Translations under genes and position numbers: made by a program
Shown: one piece after another, positions 8,690-16,891 of the stretch
Layout of the letters: each line of letters opens with the position of its first letter
Numbering within the stretch: the first letter of the stretch is position 1
From: Paenibacillus phytorum
Lineage (GTDB): Bacteria > Bacillota > Bacilli > Paenibacillales > NBRC-103111
Reading direction: 5' to 3'
DNA: 64,000 nucleotides
Assembly: GCF_013141715.1 (NCBI RefSeq)
Contig: NZ_WHOA01000241.1
Coordinates: forward strand, 434,001 to 498,000
Notes under the pieces: generated by a model
The model's input: only the letters and a program-made list of their open reading frames with translations
Told to the model about the DNA's origin: nothing
Databases searched by the model: none

Positions 8690-8796
8690 TTTTGTGAATT
8701 TTTACACGATAAAAGAAGGATATTGACGAAAATCATAGAAATTATTTGAATAGGTATCGACTTGTTCGTTACAGATATTGCGATGAGGTGGAAAGA

Positions 8797-9561
8797 TTGG
8801 ACGTTAAAGAATGGTATATGGAGTACAAGATTCACAAAAACCGTCCCGGCTTATTAGGGGATATTGCTTCCTTGATGGGGATGCTGGATATTAATATTGT
8901 GACCATTAATGGGGTAGAAGATCGTACCCGCGGTATGCTTCTACAAACCAATGATGAAGAAAAAATTGACTTAATGGGTAAAATGTTAAGAAAAGTAGAT
9001 AATATTACTATTACCGCTCTTAGACCCCCAAAGCTTGTTGATATTTTGGCTGTCCGTCATGGTCGGTATATTGAACGCGATTCGGATGATCGTAAAACAT
9101 TCCGTTTTACTCGTGATGAATTGGGGCTTTTAGTTGACTTCCTTGGTGAGATTTTCAAGAGAGAAGGGAACCAAGTTGTAGGTCTTCGGGGAATGCCGCG
9201 TGTTGGTAAAACGGAATCGATTATTGCAGGAAGTGTATGCGCAAACAAGCGTTGGACTTTCGTTTCCTCTACGTTACTCAGACAAACCGTACGTAGTCAA
9301 CTATCAGAAGATGAAATGACTCCAAATAATGTATATATTATTGATGGAATCGTTTCAACTATACGTTCAAATGAGAAGCATTACAGCCTTTTGCAGGACA
9401 TAATGGGTATGCCTTCTACTAAGGTTATCGAGCATCCGGATATATTTATTCGGGAGTCTGAATACACATATAATCACTTCGATTATATTATTGAGCTGCG
9501 AAATAGCCCGGATGAAGAAATCAATTATGATTCATTTACGTATACGTCCGAACCTTTTTAA
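8797..9561 (+). CDS. ymfK: YmfK-family protein (ACT-like domain plus P-loop-like motif)
   Basis: About 254 residues of the DUF3388/YmfK family, function unknown. The N-terminal third resembles an ACT ligand-binding domain (HKNRPGLLGDIASLMGMLDI then NIVTINGVEDRTRGML). The centre contains GMPRVGKTES, a Walker A-like loop, followed by a possible Walker B strand (NNVYIIDGIV). The start is TTG 8797 with GAGGTGG just upstream; residues from further upstream in this frame do not resemble the family. It lies between ymfJ and ymfM as in Bacillus. An amino-acid-sensing NTPase is a reasonable inference but untested here. Confidence 0.8.
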   Translation: MDVKEWYMEYKIHKNRPGLLGDIASLMGMLDINIVTINGVEDRTRGMLLQTNDEEKIDLMGKMLRKVDNITITALRPPKLVDILAVRHGRYIERDSDDRKTFRFTRDELGLLVDFLGEIFKREGNQVVGLRGMPRVGKTESIIAGSVCANKRWTFVSSTLLRQTVRSQLSEDEMTPNNVYIIDGIVSTIRSNEKHYSLLQDIMGMPSTKVIEHPDIFIRESEYTYNHFDYIIELRNSPDEEINYDSFTYTSEPF

Positions 9562-9609
9562 TGTCTGTAACGTCATTAAATAAAGAAGATCCCGCGGGGA
9601 GGTGACCAT

Positions 9610-10491
9610 ATGTCTGATCTAGGATACATTTTACGCAAAACACGTCTGGAAAAAAAGATCTCGCTTGACGATCTTCAAGAAGTTACGAAAATTCGTAAAC
9701 GATACTTGGAAGCGATTGAAGAAGGAAACTACAAGGTTCTGCCTGGCAGCTTCTATGTACGTGCCTTTATTAAAAGCTACGCTGAAGCAGTTGGGCTTGA
9801 CCCTGCTGAAGTTCTGAGCATGTACCAAACGACGAATCCCTCCCCAGCTGTAGAGAAACCAGTTGTAGAAACGATTCGTAAAAATAGAACAAGTGTCCGT
9901 AATACCGAGAAATTGAGCCGCTGGGCTTCTGGTACGATGTTTGTCTGTTTCATTCTGCTTATATTCGGTATCGTATACTACTATACATACAAGAATTATA
10001 AGGGAATGCCAGCGGATGAAAATCCTTCTCAAACGCAATCTCCGAGAATCACAGATTCTACGAATCCTGCGACTGGCACTGCTCCAAGTACGACAATGAA
10101 TGCGTCCGGTGACGGTAAAGTGGCGCCTCTTGCGACGCCTACTCCAACACCGGTGCCGACACCAACGCCATCTGTTCAGGTAAAGTTTAGCAGCAGCGAG
10201 AAAGGTGTAGATAATTACACGATAACCGGTGCTTCCAATCTGAATATTCAGATGAAAATAACAGGTTCCTGTTGGATTCGTGTGGATTCTCTTACAGAGG
10301 CAGGCGGTAAAGAAATGCTTAGACAGAAACTTTACAAAGCCGGTGACACGGACTCTTTTGATTTAACCGGTTCTGCCTATTTAAATGTAGGTGCAGCCAG
10401 TGCTTTGGAGCTTACTGTGAATGGTACGATCGTTCCTGTCGGGGATACTCCAAACCCCAAGAGGGTACAGCTCAATTTGCAAAAAAACTAG
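9610..10491 (+). CDS. ymfM: RodZ-like membrane protein (YmfM)
   Basis: A 293-residue RodZ homologue, a cell-shape protein that links the MreB cytoskeleton to the elongation machinery. The first 70 residues are a HTH_25 helix-turn-helix domain (LGYILRKTRLEKKISLDDL, GSFYVRAFIKSYAEAVGLD). One membrane segment follows near 105-125 (GTMFVCFILLIFGIVYY), then an extracytoplasmic Thr/Pro linker (TPTPTPVPTPTPS) and a C-terminal DUF4115 beta domain (SCWIRVDSLTEAGGKEML). GGAGGTGA precedes ATG 9610. The order ymfK-ymfM-pgsA-cinA is conserved in Bacillus; here yajQ and rimO are inserted before pgsA. Confidence 0.88.
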   Translation: MSDLGYILRKTRLEKKISLDDLQEVTKIRKRYLEAIEEGNYKVLPGSFYVRAFIKSYAEAVGLDPAEVLSMYQTTNPSPAVEKPVVETIRKNRTSVRNTEKLSRWASGTMFVCFILLIFGIVYYYTYKNYKGMPADENPSQTQSPRITDSTNPATGTAPSTTMNASGDGKVAPLATPTPTPVPTPTPSVQVKFSSSEKGVDNYTITGASNLNIQMKITGSCWIRVDSLTEAGGKEMLRQKLYKAGDTDSFDLTGSAYLNVGAASALELTVNGTIVPVGDTPNPKRVQLNLQKN

Positions 10492-10540
10492 CATTTTGAC
10501 GTTTCCTGCGCTTTCCCGGGTAATGAATAATACCAAGAGT

Positions 10541-10577
10541 ATCCTAGGCCGAGAGGGCTTAGGATGTTTCTTTTTTT
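10541..10577 (+). terminator. Terminator after ymfM
   Basis: ATCCTAGGCC at 10541-10550 pairs with GGCTTAGGAT at 10556-10565 (one G-U), followed by a T-rich tract to 10577. Confidence 0.85.
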
Positions 10578-10623
10578 ACGGCTTCTTGCTATAATGCTAT
10601 TGTAATTTGATGGAAAGGATGTT

Positions 10624-11124
10624 TTGTCTAAGATGAGTTCAGAATGCTCGTTTGATATCGTATCCAAGGTGGATATGCAGGAACTAAATAACGCCATACA
10701 GCAGGCGGAGAAAGAGATCCTTACCCGCTTTGACTTTAAAGGTAGTAAAAGCAGCATTAAATTGGATAAGGACCAGCTTGTTGTCACCTCAGATGATGAG
10801 TTTAAGCTTCAGAATGTCCTTGATATTATGCACGCCAAAATGACGAAGCGCGGAATCTCGATTAAGAATCTCGAGTACAGTAAAGTAGAACCAGCGGCTG
10901 GTTCCACCGTAAGGCAGAAAATTAGCATGAAGCAAGGTGTCGATCAGGAGAACTCGAAGAAAATTAACATTCTAATTCGTGACTCCAAACTTAAAGTTAA
11001 GACGCAAATCCAAGGGGATCAAATTCGGGTAACCGGGAAGAGTCGAGATGATTTACAAGCCGTTATTGCCTTGCTGCGTAAGGCGGAAATTCCTCTTGAT
11101 TTGCAATTTGTAAACTTGAAATAG
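10624..11124 (+). CDS. yajQ: YajQ-family nucleotide-binding protein
   Basis: DUF520/YajQ family, 166 residues, the normal size. The N-terminus has the family signature (SFDIVSKVDMQELNNAI and RFDFKG), and the C-terminus the matching GKSRDDLQAVIALLR. Family members bind nucleotides, and some bind cyclic di-GMP, which is relevant because a c-di-GMP riboswitch lies at 34 kb. TTG 10624 is chosen because GGAAAGGA ends about five bases before it; ATG 10633 is a less well spaced alternative. It is flanked by terminators on both sides, so it is probably transcribed alone. Confidence 0.88.
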   Translation: MSKMSSECSFDIVSKVDMQELNNAIQQAEKEILTRFDFKGSKSSIKLDKDQLVVTSDDEFKLQNVLDIMHAKMTKRGISIKNLEYSKVEPAAGSTVRQKISMKQGVDQENSKKINILIRDSKLKVKTQIQGDQIRVTGKSRDDLQAVIALLRKAEIPLDLQFVNLK

Positions 11125-11152
11125 GCATACATAAGCTGTACTTTGGAGAGCA

Positions 11153-11176
11153 GCCCCCTACATGTAGGGGGCTTTT
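11153..11176 (+). terminator. Terminator after yajQ
   Basis: GCCCCCTA at 11153-11160, loop CATG, TAGGGGGC at 11165-11172, then TTTT. Confidence 0.85.
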
Positions 11177-11181
11177 ACATT

Positions 11182-11210
11182 TTGACACCCTATAGGGCTT
11201 GTATTATACT
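11182..11210 (+). promoter_or_regulatory. Strong sigma-A promoter for rimO-pgsA
   Basis: TTGACA at 11182-11187 and TATACT at 11205-11210 are separated by 17 bp. This is near-perfect vegetative consensus and starts directly after the yajQ terminator. Confidence 0.85.
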
Positions 11211-11252
11211 GGTAGGGAGTGTTTTTTAGGACTATTGGAGGTTGTTTCTTTC

Positions 11253-12581
11253 ATGACAGAAAAGGTTAAAGTAGTTACTCTTGGATGCGAAAAGAATTTG
11301 GTCGATTCCGAGATTATGTCAGGATTAATTCATGGCCGTGGTTTTCAGCTTGTTGAGAACAAGGAAGATGCCACCGTCATTATCGTGAACACTTGCGGGT
11401 TCATTGATGCAGCAAAAGAAGAATCCGTTAATACAATTTTGGATATGGCTGAACTAAAAGAAACAGCGAATCTCAAAGCGCTTATCGTATCAGGGTGTTT
11501 GACTCAACGCTACAAAAAGCAGTTGATGGAAGAAATGCCTGAGATTGATGGCATCGTGGGCACCGGAGATTTCGATAAAATCAACCATATCGTAGATGAA
11601 GCGCTTCGCGGAAAGAAACCGGTTCTTGTTGGGAATCCGGTGTTTAATTATGATGCGGACCTGCCAAGACTTATGACTACTCCTCGATATACAGCTTATG
11701 TGAAAATTGCAGAGGGCTGCGATAACGCATGTACATTCTGTAGTATTCCTATTATGCGTGGTAGCTTCAAAAGCAGAAGCATGGAGTCCATCGTTGCGGA
11801 AGTAGCTAATCTTGCTGCACAAGGCGTTAAAGAAATTAGTCTAATCGCACAGGATTCCACGAATTATGGAACAGATCTTTATGATGGTTTCATGCTGCCT
11901 ACTTTGCTTAATAAGGTTAGTGAAGTGGAAGGCATCGAGTGGGTGCGACTACACTATGCTTACCCTGGATTCTTTAGCGATGAATTGATTGCTGTCATGG
12001 CATCAAATCCGAAGGTGTGTAAGTATATTGATATGCCACTTCAACACAGTGAAGATTCTATTCTCAAACGGATGCGTAGACCTGGCCGCCAGAAGGATAC
12101 GCGTGAACTTGTTCGAAAAATTCGTGAAGCGATTCCGGATGTGGCCCTACGCACATCACTCATTGTAGGTTTCCCAGGCGAAACTGAACAAGATTTTGAA
12201 AACTTAAAACAATTTGTTCGCGACATTCAGTTTGATCGTCTTGGTGTTTTTGCCTATTCCAAGGAAGATGATACGCCAGCAGCACGTTTGCCGGACCAAG
12301 TTCCTGATGATGTTAAAGAGTATCGCGCGAACGCGATTATGGAAATTCAGCGTGAAATCTCGAATCTGCGTGGCGGACGCCGCATCGGACAGGAAATTGA
12401 CGTGCTTATCGAAAGATACGATGGCAGAAGTGATGTATACATTGGACGTTCCCAATTTGATGCTCCTGAGATTGATGGAGAAGTATTCGTGTCAAATGCG
12501 AAGCTTAACATTGGTGAACTTGCTAAAGTTCGTATTACCCACTCTTATGAGTTTGACTTATCCGGGGAGGTAATTGCATGA
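11253..12581 (+). CDS. rimO: Ribosomal protein S12 methylthiotransferase RimO
   Basis: Radical-SAM methylthiotransferase of about 442 residues that adds a methylthio group to an aspartate of ribosomal protein S12. The N-terminal UPF0004 domain supplies three cysteines (TLGCEKN, NTCGF, SGCLTQR) for one 4Fe-4S cluster. The radical-SAM CxxxCxxC (CDNACTFC) lies near residues 156-163, and a C-terminal TRAM domain follows. The opening VTLGCEKNLVDSE separates RimO from MiaB, which is also present at 24.4 kb. ATG 11253 sits behind GGAGG. The stop overlaps the pgsA start (ATGA). Confidence 0.95.
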   Translation: MTEKVKVVTLGCEKNLVDSEIMSGLIHGRGFQLVENKEDATVIIVNTCGFIDAAKEESVNTILDMAELKETANLKALIVSGCLTQRYKKQLMEEMPEIDGIVGTGDFDKINHIVDEALRGKKPVLVGNPVFNYDADLPRLMTTPRYTAYVKIAEGCDNACTFCSIPIMRGSFKSRSMESIVAEVANLAAQGVKEISLIAQDSTNYGTDLYDGFMLPTLLNKVSEVEGIEWVRLHYAYPGFFSDELIAVMASNPKVCKYIDMPLQHSEDSILKRMRRPGRQKDTRELVRKIREAIPDVALRTSLIVGFPGETEQDFENLKQFVRDIQFDRLGVFAYSKEDDTPAARLPDQVPDDVKEYRANAIMEIQREISNLRGGRRIGQEIDVLIERYDGRSDVYIGRSQFDAPEIDGEVFVSNAKLNIGELAKVRITHSYEFDLSGEVIA

Positions 12582-13165
12582 ACCTGGCCAACCGCATCAC
12601 CGTGGCGAGGATTTTATTAGTACCTATCATCATGTTTTTTCTGTTGATTAAGGTGAAATTCCCTCATATACGGATAGAGGAATTTAGCATAACGTATAAT
12701 CAAATTATTGCTGCTTTAATTTTCATTATTGCAGCGAGTACAGATAGTTTAGATGGTTACATTGCCAGAAAACGTAATCTTGTAACTAACTTGGGCAAGC
12801 TGCTTGATCCTTTAGCGGATAAGCTGCTTGTTACGGCTGTGCTCGTCTCATTAGTGGAAATGGATAAAGTAGATGCTTGGATTGTCATTGTCATTATCAG
12901 TAGGGAGTGGGCTGTTACAGGACTTCGCCAAATTGCTCTATTGGAAGGCACCGTGATGGCGGCTAGCAAATGGGGAAAAGCGAAGACGGCAGCTCAAATT
13001 ACAGCCATCATTGCTCTACTTATTAATAATTTTCCTTTTACGTTTATGCACTTCCCTTTTGATGTTATAGCTAGTTGGGCAGCAGCAATTATTACCGTGT
13101 ATTCTGGTGTAGAGTACTTTGTAAAGAATAAGCATGTCATAGATTTTTCAGAAAAAGCACAATAG
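12578..13165 (+). CDS. pgsA: CDP-diacylglycerol-glycerol-3-phosphate phosphatidyltransferase
   Basis: Integral membrane enzyme of 195 residues making phosphatidylglycerol phosphate, the committed step to phosphatidylglycerol. The CDP-alcohol phosphatidyltransferase signature DG-x2-AR-x8-G-x3-D-x3-D is present (DSLDGYIARKRNL then GKLLDPLADK). Several hydrophobic helices follow. The ATG overlaps the rimO stop, so expression is probably driven by the rimO promoter. A terminator overlaps the pgsA stop codon. Confidence 0.95.
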   Translation: MNLANRITVARILLVPIIMFFLLIKVKFPHIRIEEFSITYNQIIAALIFIIAASTDSLDGYIARKRNLVTNLGKLLDPLADKLLVTAVLVSLVEMDKVDAWIVIVIISREWAVTGLRQIALLEGTVMAASKWGKAKTAAQITAIIALLINNFPFTFMHFPFDVIASWAAAIITVYSGVEYFVKNKHVIDFSEKAQ

Positions 13166-13185
13166 GACAACCTATTGTGTTTTTT
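13158..13185 (+). terminator. Terminator at the pgsA stop
   Basis: CACAATAGG, loop ACAA, CCTATTGTG and a T-run. The left arm includes the pgsA TAG codon. Confidence 0.85.
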
Positions 13186-13267
13186 CTACCACATAAGAAT
13201 TGGCGGTAAAAGCTAAACTTTGAATGACCTCGATAGAGGTTTTCTCATTTTAAGGAGGGAATTCGAG

Positions 13268-14518
13268 ATGAAAGCAGAAATTATCGCTGTTGGAACGGAA
13301 CTTTTACTAGGTCAAATTGTAAATACAAATGCTCAGTTTCTCTCCAGAGAATGTGCTGCGCTTGGTGTAGATATGTATTTCCAAACGGTCGTTGGTGATA
13401 ATGAACAGAGATTGCTAGATAGCTTCAAATTAGCCGTTTCAAGAGCTGATGTCGTTATATGTACAGGAGGTCTTGGACCTACGCAGGATGATTTGACCAA
13501 GGATGTGCTTGCTGCGTTTGTAGGCCGTGAATTGATTGTGCATGAGCCTTCTATGAAAATAATTACAGATATGTTCCAGTCCCGCGGGATCCATATGGTG
13601 GAAAGCAACAGACGTCAAGCGATGATGATTGAGGGAAGCGATCCTTTACATAACGAAACAGGGCTTGCTGTAGGTGTTGCATTTACATACGAAGGGACAC
13701 ATTTTATTCTTCTACCAGGCCCGCCAAAAGAAATGAAGCCGATGTTCACCAAGTATGTGGCTCCTTGGCTTCGTACAAGGATGACTGATGAGGTTCCGCT
13801 TTATTCCAAAATGCTCAAATTTGCCGGTATTGGTGAATCTAACTTAGAACATCAATTACTTGATCTAATCCAAGCTCAAACGGACCCAACGATTGCTCCA
13901 TATGCCAAAGAAAGCGAAGTGACGATTCGCTTAACAACACGTGCACAGACAGCTTCAGAAGGCGAACGGAATCTTCAATCGATTGAACTAGAGATTAGAA
14001 AGCGATTAGGAGAGCATCTCTATGCCGACCAAGATGTTCCTATCGAAACGATTGTGCTGCAATTGCTTGGCGAGAAGAACCAGACACTTGCTGTGGCCGA
14101 AAGCTGCACAGGCGGCTTGCTAAGTGATTTGATTACTGCAGTGCCGGGGAGTTCCCAATCATTTCTTGGAGGAATTATTTGTTATTCAAATGCCTTGAAG
14201 CATAAGCTCCTCGGTGTTCCAATGGAAGTGCTGGAAGGGGAGGGTTCCCCAGGTGCTGTTAGCAGCGAGACAGCGACCCTCTTAGCGGAGCAATTGATTA
14301 TTGTGACCGGAAGTGACTTTGGACTATCAGTCACGGGTGTAGCGGGTCCAAGTCCGTCTGAAGGTAAGCCAGTAGGGCTTGTTTATATAGGTTTTGCTCA
14401 AAAAGACGCAGCAACAAGGGTTATTACTTTGCAACTCTCTGGTAATCGGGAGTCCATCAAGCAAAGAGCGGCCAAAAGCGCACTCTATCATTTATGGAAA
14501 CAGTTGAAAGATAGCTAG
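13268..14518 (+). CDS. cinA: CinA-family competence/damage-inducible protein
   Basis: A 416-residue two-domain protein. The N-terminal MoCF/COG1058 domain (IIAVGTELLLGQIVNTNAQF, CTGGLGPTQDDLTKD) matches the ADP-ribose pyrophosphatase-like part. The C-terminal CinA domain (LAVAESCTGGLLSDLITAVP) matches nicotinamide mononucleotide deamidase. ATG 13268 follows AAGGAGGGA; in-frame codons upstream lie before that ribosome site and are rejected. cinA precedes recA as in Bacillus and Streptococcus, but here a terminator separates them. Confidence 0.93.
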   Translation: MKAEIIAVGTELLLGQIVNTNAQFLSRECAALGVDMYFQTVVGDNEQRLLDSFKLAVSRADVVICTGGLGPTQDDLTKDVLAAFVGRELIVHEPSMKIITDMFQSRGIHMVESNRRQAMMIEGSDPLHNETGLAVGVAFTYEGTHFILLPGPPKEMKPMFTKYVAPWLRTRMTDEVPLYSKMLKFAGIGESNLEHQLLDLIQAQTDPTIAPYAKESEVTIRLTTRAQTASEGERNLQSIELEIRKRLGEHLYADQDVPIETIVLQLLGEKNQTLAVAESCTGGLLSDLITAVPGSSQSFLGGIICYSNALKHKLLGVPMEVLEGEGSPGAVSSETATLLAEQLIIVTGSDFGLSVTGVAGPSPSEGKPVGLVYIGFAQKDAATRVITLQLSGNRESIKQRAAKSALYHLWKQLKDS

Positions 14519-14553
14519 AGTTCGCATATAATGAGACTAAGTGTTAACGGAAG

Positions 14554-14589
14554 AACCGTAGCAAAGCGATAACTTTGTTGCGGTTTTTT
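14554..14589 (+). terminator. Terminator between cinA and recA
   Basis: A 13-bp stem (AACCGTAGCAAAG with CTTTGTTGCGGTT, two G-U pairs) around CGATAA is followed by TTTT. Confidence 0.88.
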
Positions 14590-14607
14590 GTTTGTTCGCT
14601 AAAAAGT

Positions 14608-14621
14608 CGAATGTATGTTCG
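14608..14621 (+). promoter_or_regulatory. LexA (DinR) SOS box upstream of recA
   Basis: CGAATGTATGTTCG matches the Bacillus SOS operator consensus CGAAC-N4-GTTCG at all but one position. It lies just upstream of the recA -35 element, so recA is predicted to be repressed by LexA and induced by DNA damage. Confidence 0.88.
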
Positions 14622-14630
14622 AAAAAATGC

Positions 14631-14659
14631 TTGGCAAACACCTGAAAACAAGTTATCAT
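14631..14659 (+). promoter_or_regulatory. Probable recA promoter
   Basis: TTGGCA at 14631-14636 and TATCAT at 14654-14659 are 17 bp apart. A second candidate -10, TATAAT, lies at 14665-14670 but has no well-spaced -35. Confidence 0.65.
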
Positions 14660-14693
14660 ATACCTATAATGATAGAAGAAGGAAGTGAGTGTT

Positions 14694-15737
14694 TTGTCAG
14701 ATCGTCGCGCAGCACTTGATAATGCTTTACGTCAAATTGAGAAACAGTTCGGAAAAGGCTCCATTATGAAGCTTGGAGAATCTACACATATGCAAGTTGA
14801 AACGATTTCATCCGGCTCTCTTGCGCTTGATATCGCTCTTGGAATAGGTGGGTTTCCACGCGGAAGAATTATTGAAGTATACGGACCAGAGTCTTCCGGT
14901 AAAACTACGGTAGCTCTACATGCTATCGCAGAAGTACAGAAGAATGGTGGACAAGCAGCTTTTATCGATGCGGAGCACGCATTGGATCCTTCTTATGCTA
15001 GCAAGCTTGGTATTAATATAGATGAGCTTCTACTCTCTCAGCCTGATACTGGTGAACAAGCACTCGAGATCGCTGAAGCACTAGTACGAAGTGGTGCTGT
15101 AGATATTATTGTTATTGACTCTGTAGCGGCATTAGTGCCTAAAGCAGAGATTGAAGGCGATATGGGGGATTCTCACGTGGGTCTGCAGGCTCGCTTGATG
15201 TCCCAAGCACTTCGTAAGCTGTCTGGTGCGATCAACAAGTCCAAAGTTATCGCGATTTTCATTAACCAATTACGTGAAAAAGTTGGCGTTATGTTCGGTA
15301 ACCCAGAGACAACACCTGGTGGCCGTGCACTTAAGTTCTACTCATCCGTTCGACTAGATGTTCGTCGTGTGGAAACTATCAAACAGGGTAATGATATGGT
15401 TGGTAACCGTACAAGAATTAAAGTCGTTAAGAATAAAGTAGCTCCGCCGTTCAAACAAGCGGAAGTGGATATTATGTACGGTGAAGGAATTTCACGCGAA
15501 GGCAGTATTATTGATATCGGAACAGAGATGGATATCGTTAATAAAAGCGGAGCTTGGTATTCGTATGAAGGTGAGCGTCTTGGTCAAGGCCGTGAGAATT
15601 CGAAGCAGTTTTTGAAAGATAACAAAAGTATTTCGGAAACGATTGAATTACGGATTCGAGAGAACAGTAATTTAATCAAAGCAATCCCTCTTAATGTTGA
15701 CGAAGAAGACGATGAATTGGAACCAGATTTCGAATAA
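14694..15737 (+). CDS. recA: Recombinase RecA
   Basis: Strand-exchange ATPase of homologous recombination and coprotease of the SOS response, 347 residues from TTG 14694. Walker A GPESSGKT is at about residues 64-71; the IIVIDSVAALVPKAEIEG segment is Walker B and the NQLREKVGVMFGNPETTPGG segment is DNA loop 2. TTG 14694 yields MSDRRAALDNALRQIEKQFG, matching the usual RecA start; GTG 14685 would add three residues. An SOS box and promoter lie upstream and a terminator downstream. Confidence 0.97.
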   Translation: MSDRRAALDNALRQIEKQFGKGSIMKLGESTHMQVETISSGSLALDIALGIGGFPRGRIIEVYGPESSGKTTVALHAIAEVQKNGGQAAFIDAEHALDPSYASKLGINIDELLLSQPDTGEQALEIAEALVRSGAVDIIVIDSVAALVPKAEIEGDMGDSHVGLQARLMSQALRKLSGAINKSKVIAIFINQLREKVGVMFGNPETTPGGRALKFYSSVRLDVRRVETIKQGNDMVGNRTRIKVVKNKVAPPFKQAEVDIMYGEGISREGSIIDIGTEMDIVNKSGAWYSYEGERLGQGRENSKQFLKDNKSISETIELRIRENSNLIKAIPLNVDEEDDELEPDFE

Positions 15738-15752
15738 GTTTAAATGAGCATA

Positions 15753-15793
15753 CAAGAAAGCACCTTAAACCTAGTGTTAAGGTGCTTTCTTCA
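15753..15793 (+). terminator. Terminator between recA and recX
   Basis: AAGAAAGCACC plus TTAA pairs with TTAA-GG-TGCTTTCTT with one bulged G; the recX ribosome site begins four bases later. Read-through would give a weak recA-recX operon. Confidence 0.75.
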
Positions 15794-15812
15794 TTGAAGG
15801 AGTTGGTTAGTT

Positions 15813-16505
15813 TTGAATAGTGAAGAGCAACAACCATTGTTAATCATTACCAAGGTTGAGAAACAGAAGCGTGGTAAGCATCGATACAATATATTTTTAA
15901 ATGAAGAATACGCATTCTCAGTTCATGAAGACATTTTAATCAAGCATCGGTTAAATAAAGGGGAAACCATACATCTACAAGAAATCGAAAGTATAACGCT
16001 TGATGAGGAACAGAATATGGCTTATATAAAGGCAATAAGCATGATAGGCAGACGACCACATTCATTAAGTGAAGTAAAACGTAAGCTGAAAGAGAAAGGA
16101 TTTGAAGTGCCTATTATTGCATGGGCATGTGAGAAGCTAGTCCAGCAAAATTATATCAATGATGAGGAATTTGCGAAAATGTGGACAGATAATCGCATTA
16201 TTTCGCAACGAAAAGGTCGTAATCTCATACGACAGGAGCTTCAACAAAGAGGCATTGATAAAGAATTGGTCAAAAATGCTATGGAGACTATCAATCCCGA
16301 TGATGAGTATACGGGGGCGATGAAGTTGGGCCAAACGAAATGGAAACAAACCTCGGGCAAGACAATCGATCGTAAAAGAAAGACGGGAGCTTTTCTAATG
16401 CGGAGAGGTTATACGGGCTCTATTGTCAACAAGGTTTTGGGGGTATTAAGCAGTGAATCGAGTGAAGAGGAATTTGAAATCTCAGATGACCCATTTGATT
16501 GTTAA
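15813..16505 (+). CDS. recX: Regulatory protein RecX
   Basis: A 230-residue RecX-family modulator that binds RecA filaments. It consists of tandem three-helix repeats (MAYIKAISMIGRRPHSLSEV, KLVQQNYINDEEFAKMWTD, RKTGAFLMRRGYTGSIVNKV). The N-terminal extension before the first repeat is usual for Bacillota members. The start is TTG 15813 with AAGGAG ten bases upstream. Its place directly after recA supports the call. Confidence 0.87.
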   Translation: MNSEEQQPLLIITKVEKQKRGKHRYNIFLNEEYAFSVHEDILIKHRLNKGETIHLQEIESITLDEEQNMAYIKAISMIGRRPHSLSEVKRKLKEKGFEVPIIAWACEKLVQQNYINDEEFAKMWTDNRIISQRKGRNLIRQELQQRGIDKELVKNAMETINPDDEYTGAMKLGQTKWKQTSGKTIDRKRKTGAFLMRRGYTGSIVNKVLGVLSSESSEEEFEISDDPFDC

Positions 16506-16876
16506 TGTCATTAATTATATGTTCATTTAGTTAACGGCATTAAATATTTTACGAGTACTGGAAATACTTATTCCGTCATCTCAGGGACATTCGCTTGACA
16601 AGCTTCTTCGACAAAAGATAAAATAACAGTGTATATTTTCATAATGTATTCAAAATCATACTCAATTCATTGATTTTGAGGGGACAGATGTAGAAACCGC
16701 CAATTTTTACACTGTTGATTATGGATTATTAGCACTATAGTGCCTCTAACGCACGGTGCGCATTCATTTAAAAGCCATACTCTTTATTAAGTAGGGTATG
16801 TATGACTAGTCAAACAATTAAAAATCGGATTAAACAACCGAAGGGAATCCCAGGCTAACACCTTGGAGAAACCAAC
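16506..16876. other. Intergenic region upstream of rny; no gene seen
   Basis: About 370 bp of AT-rich sequence without a credible coding frame on either strand. Besides the promoter at 16595-16624 it holds two short perfect palindromes, GCACTATAGTGC near 16731 and CGCACGGTGCG near 16751. The rny leader would therefore be roughly 260 nt long, which leaves room for post-transcriptional control, but I recognise no known riboswitch in it. Confidence 0.6.
16595..16624 (+). promoter_or_regulatory. Probable rny promoter
   Basis: TTGACA at 16595-16600 and TAAAAT at 16619-16624 with an 18-bp spacer. Confidence 0.65.
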
Positions 16877-16891
16877 GAGGAGGTGAACAAG

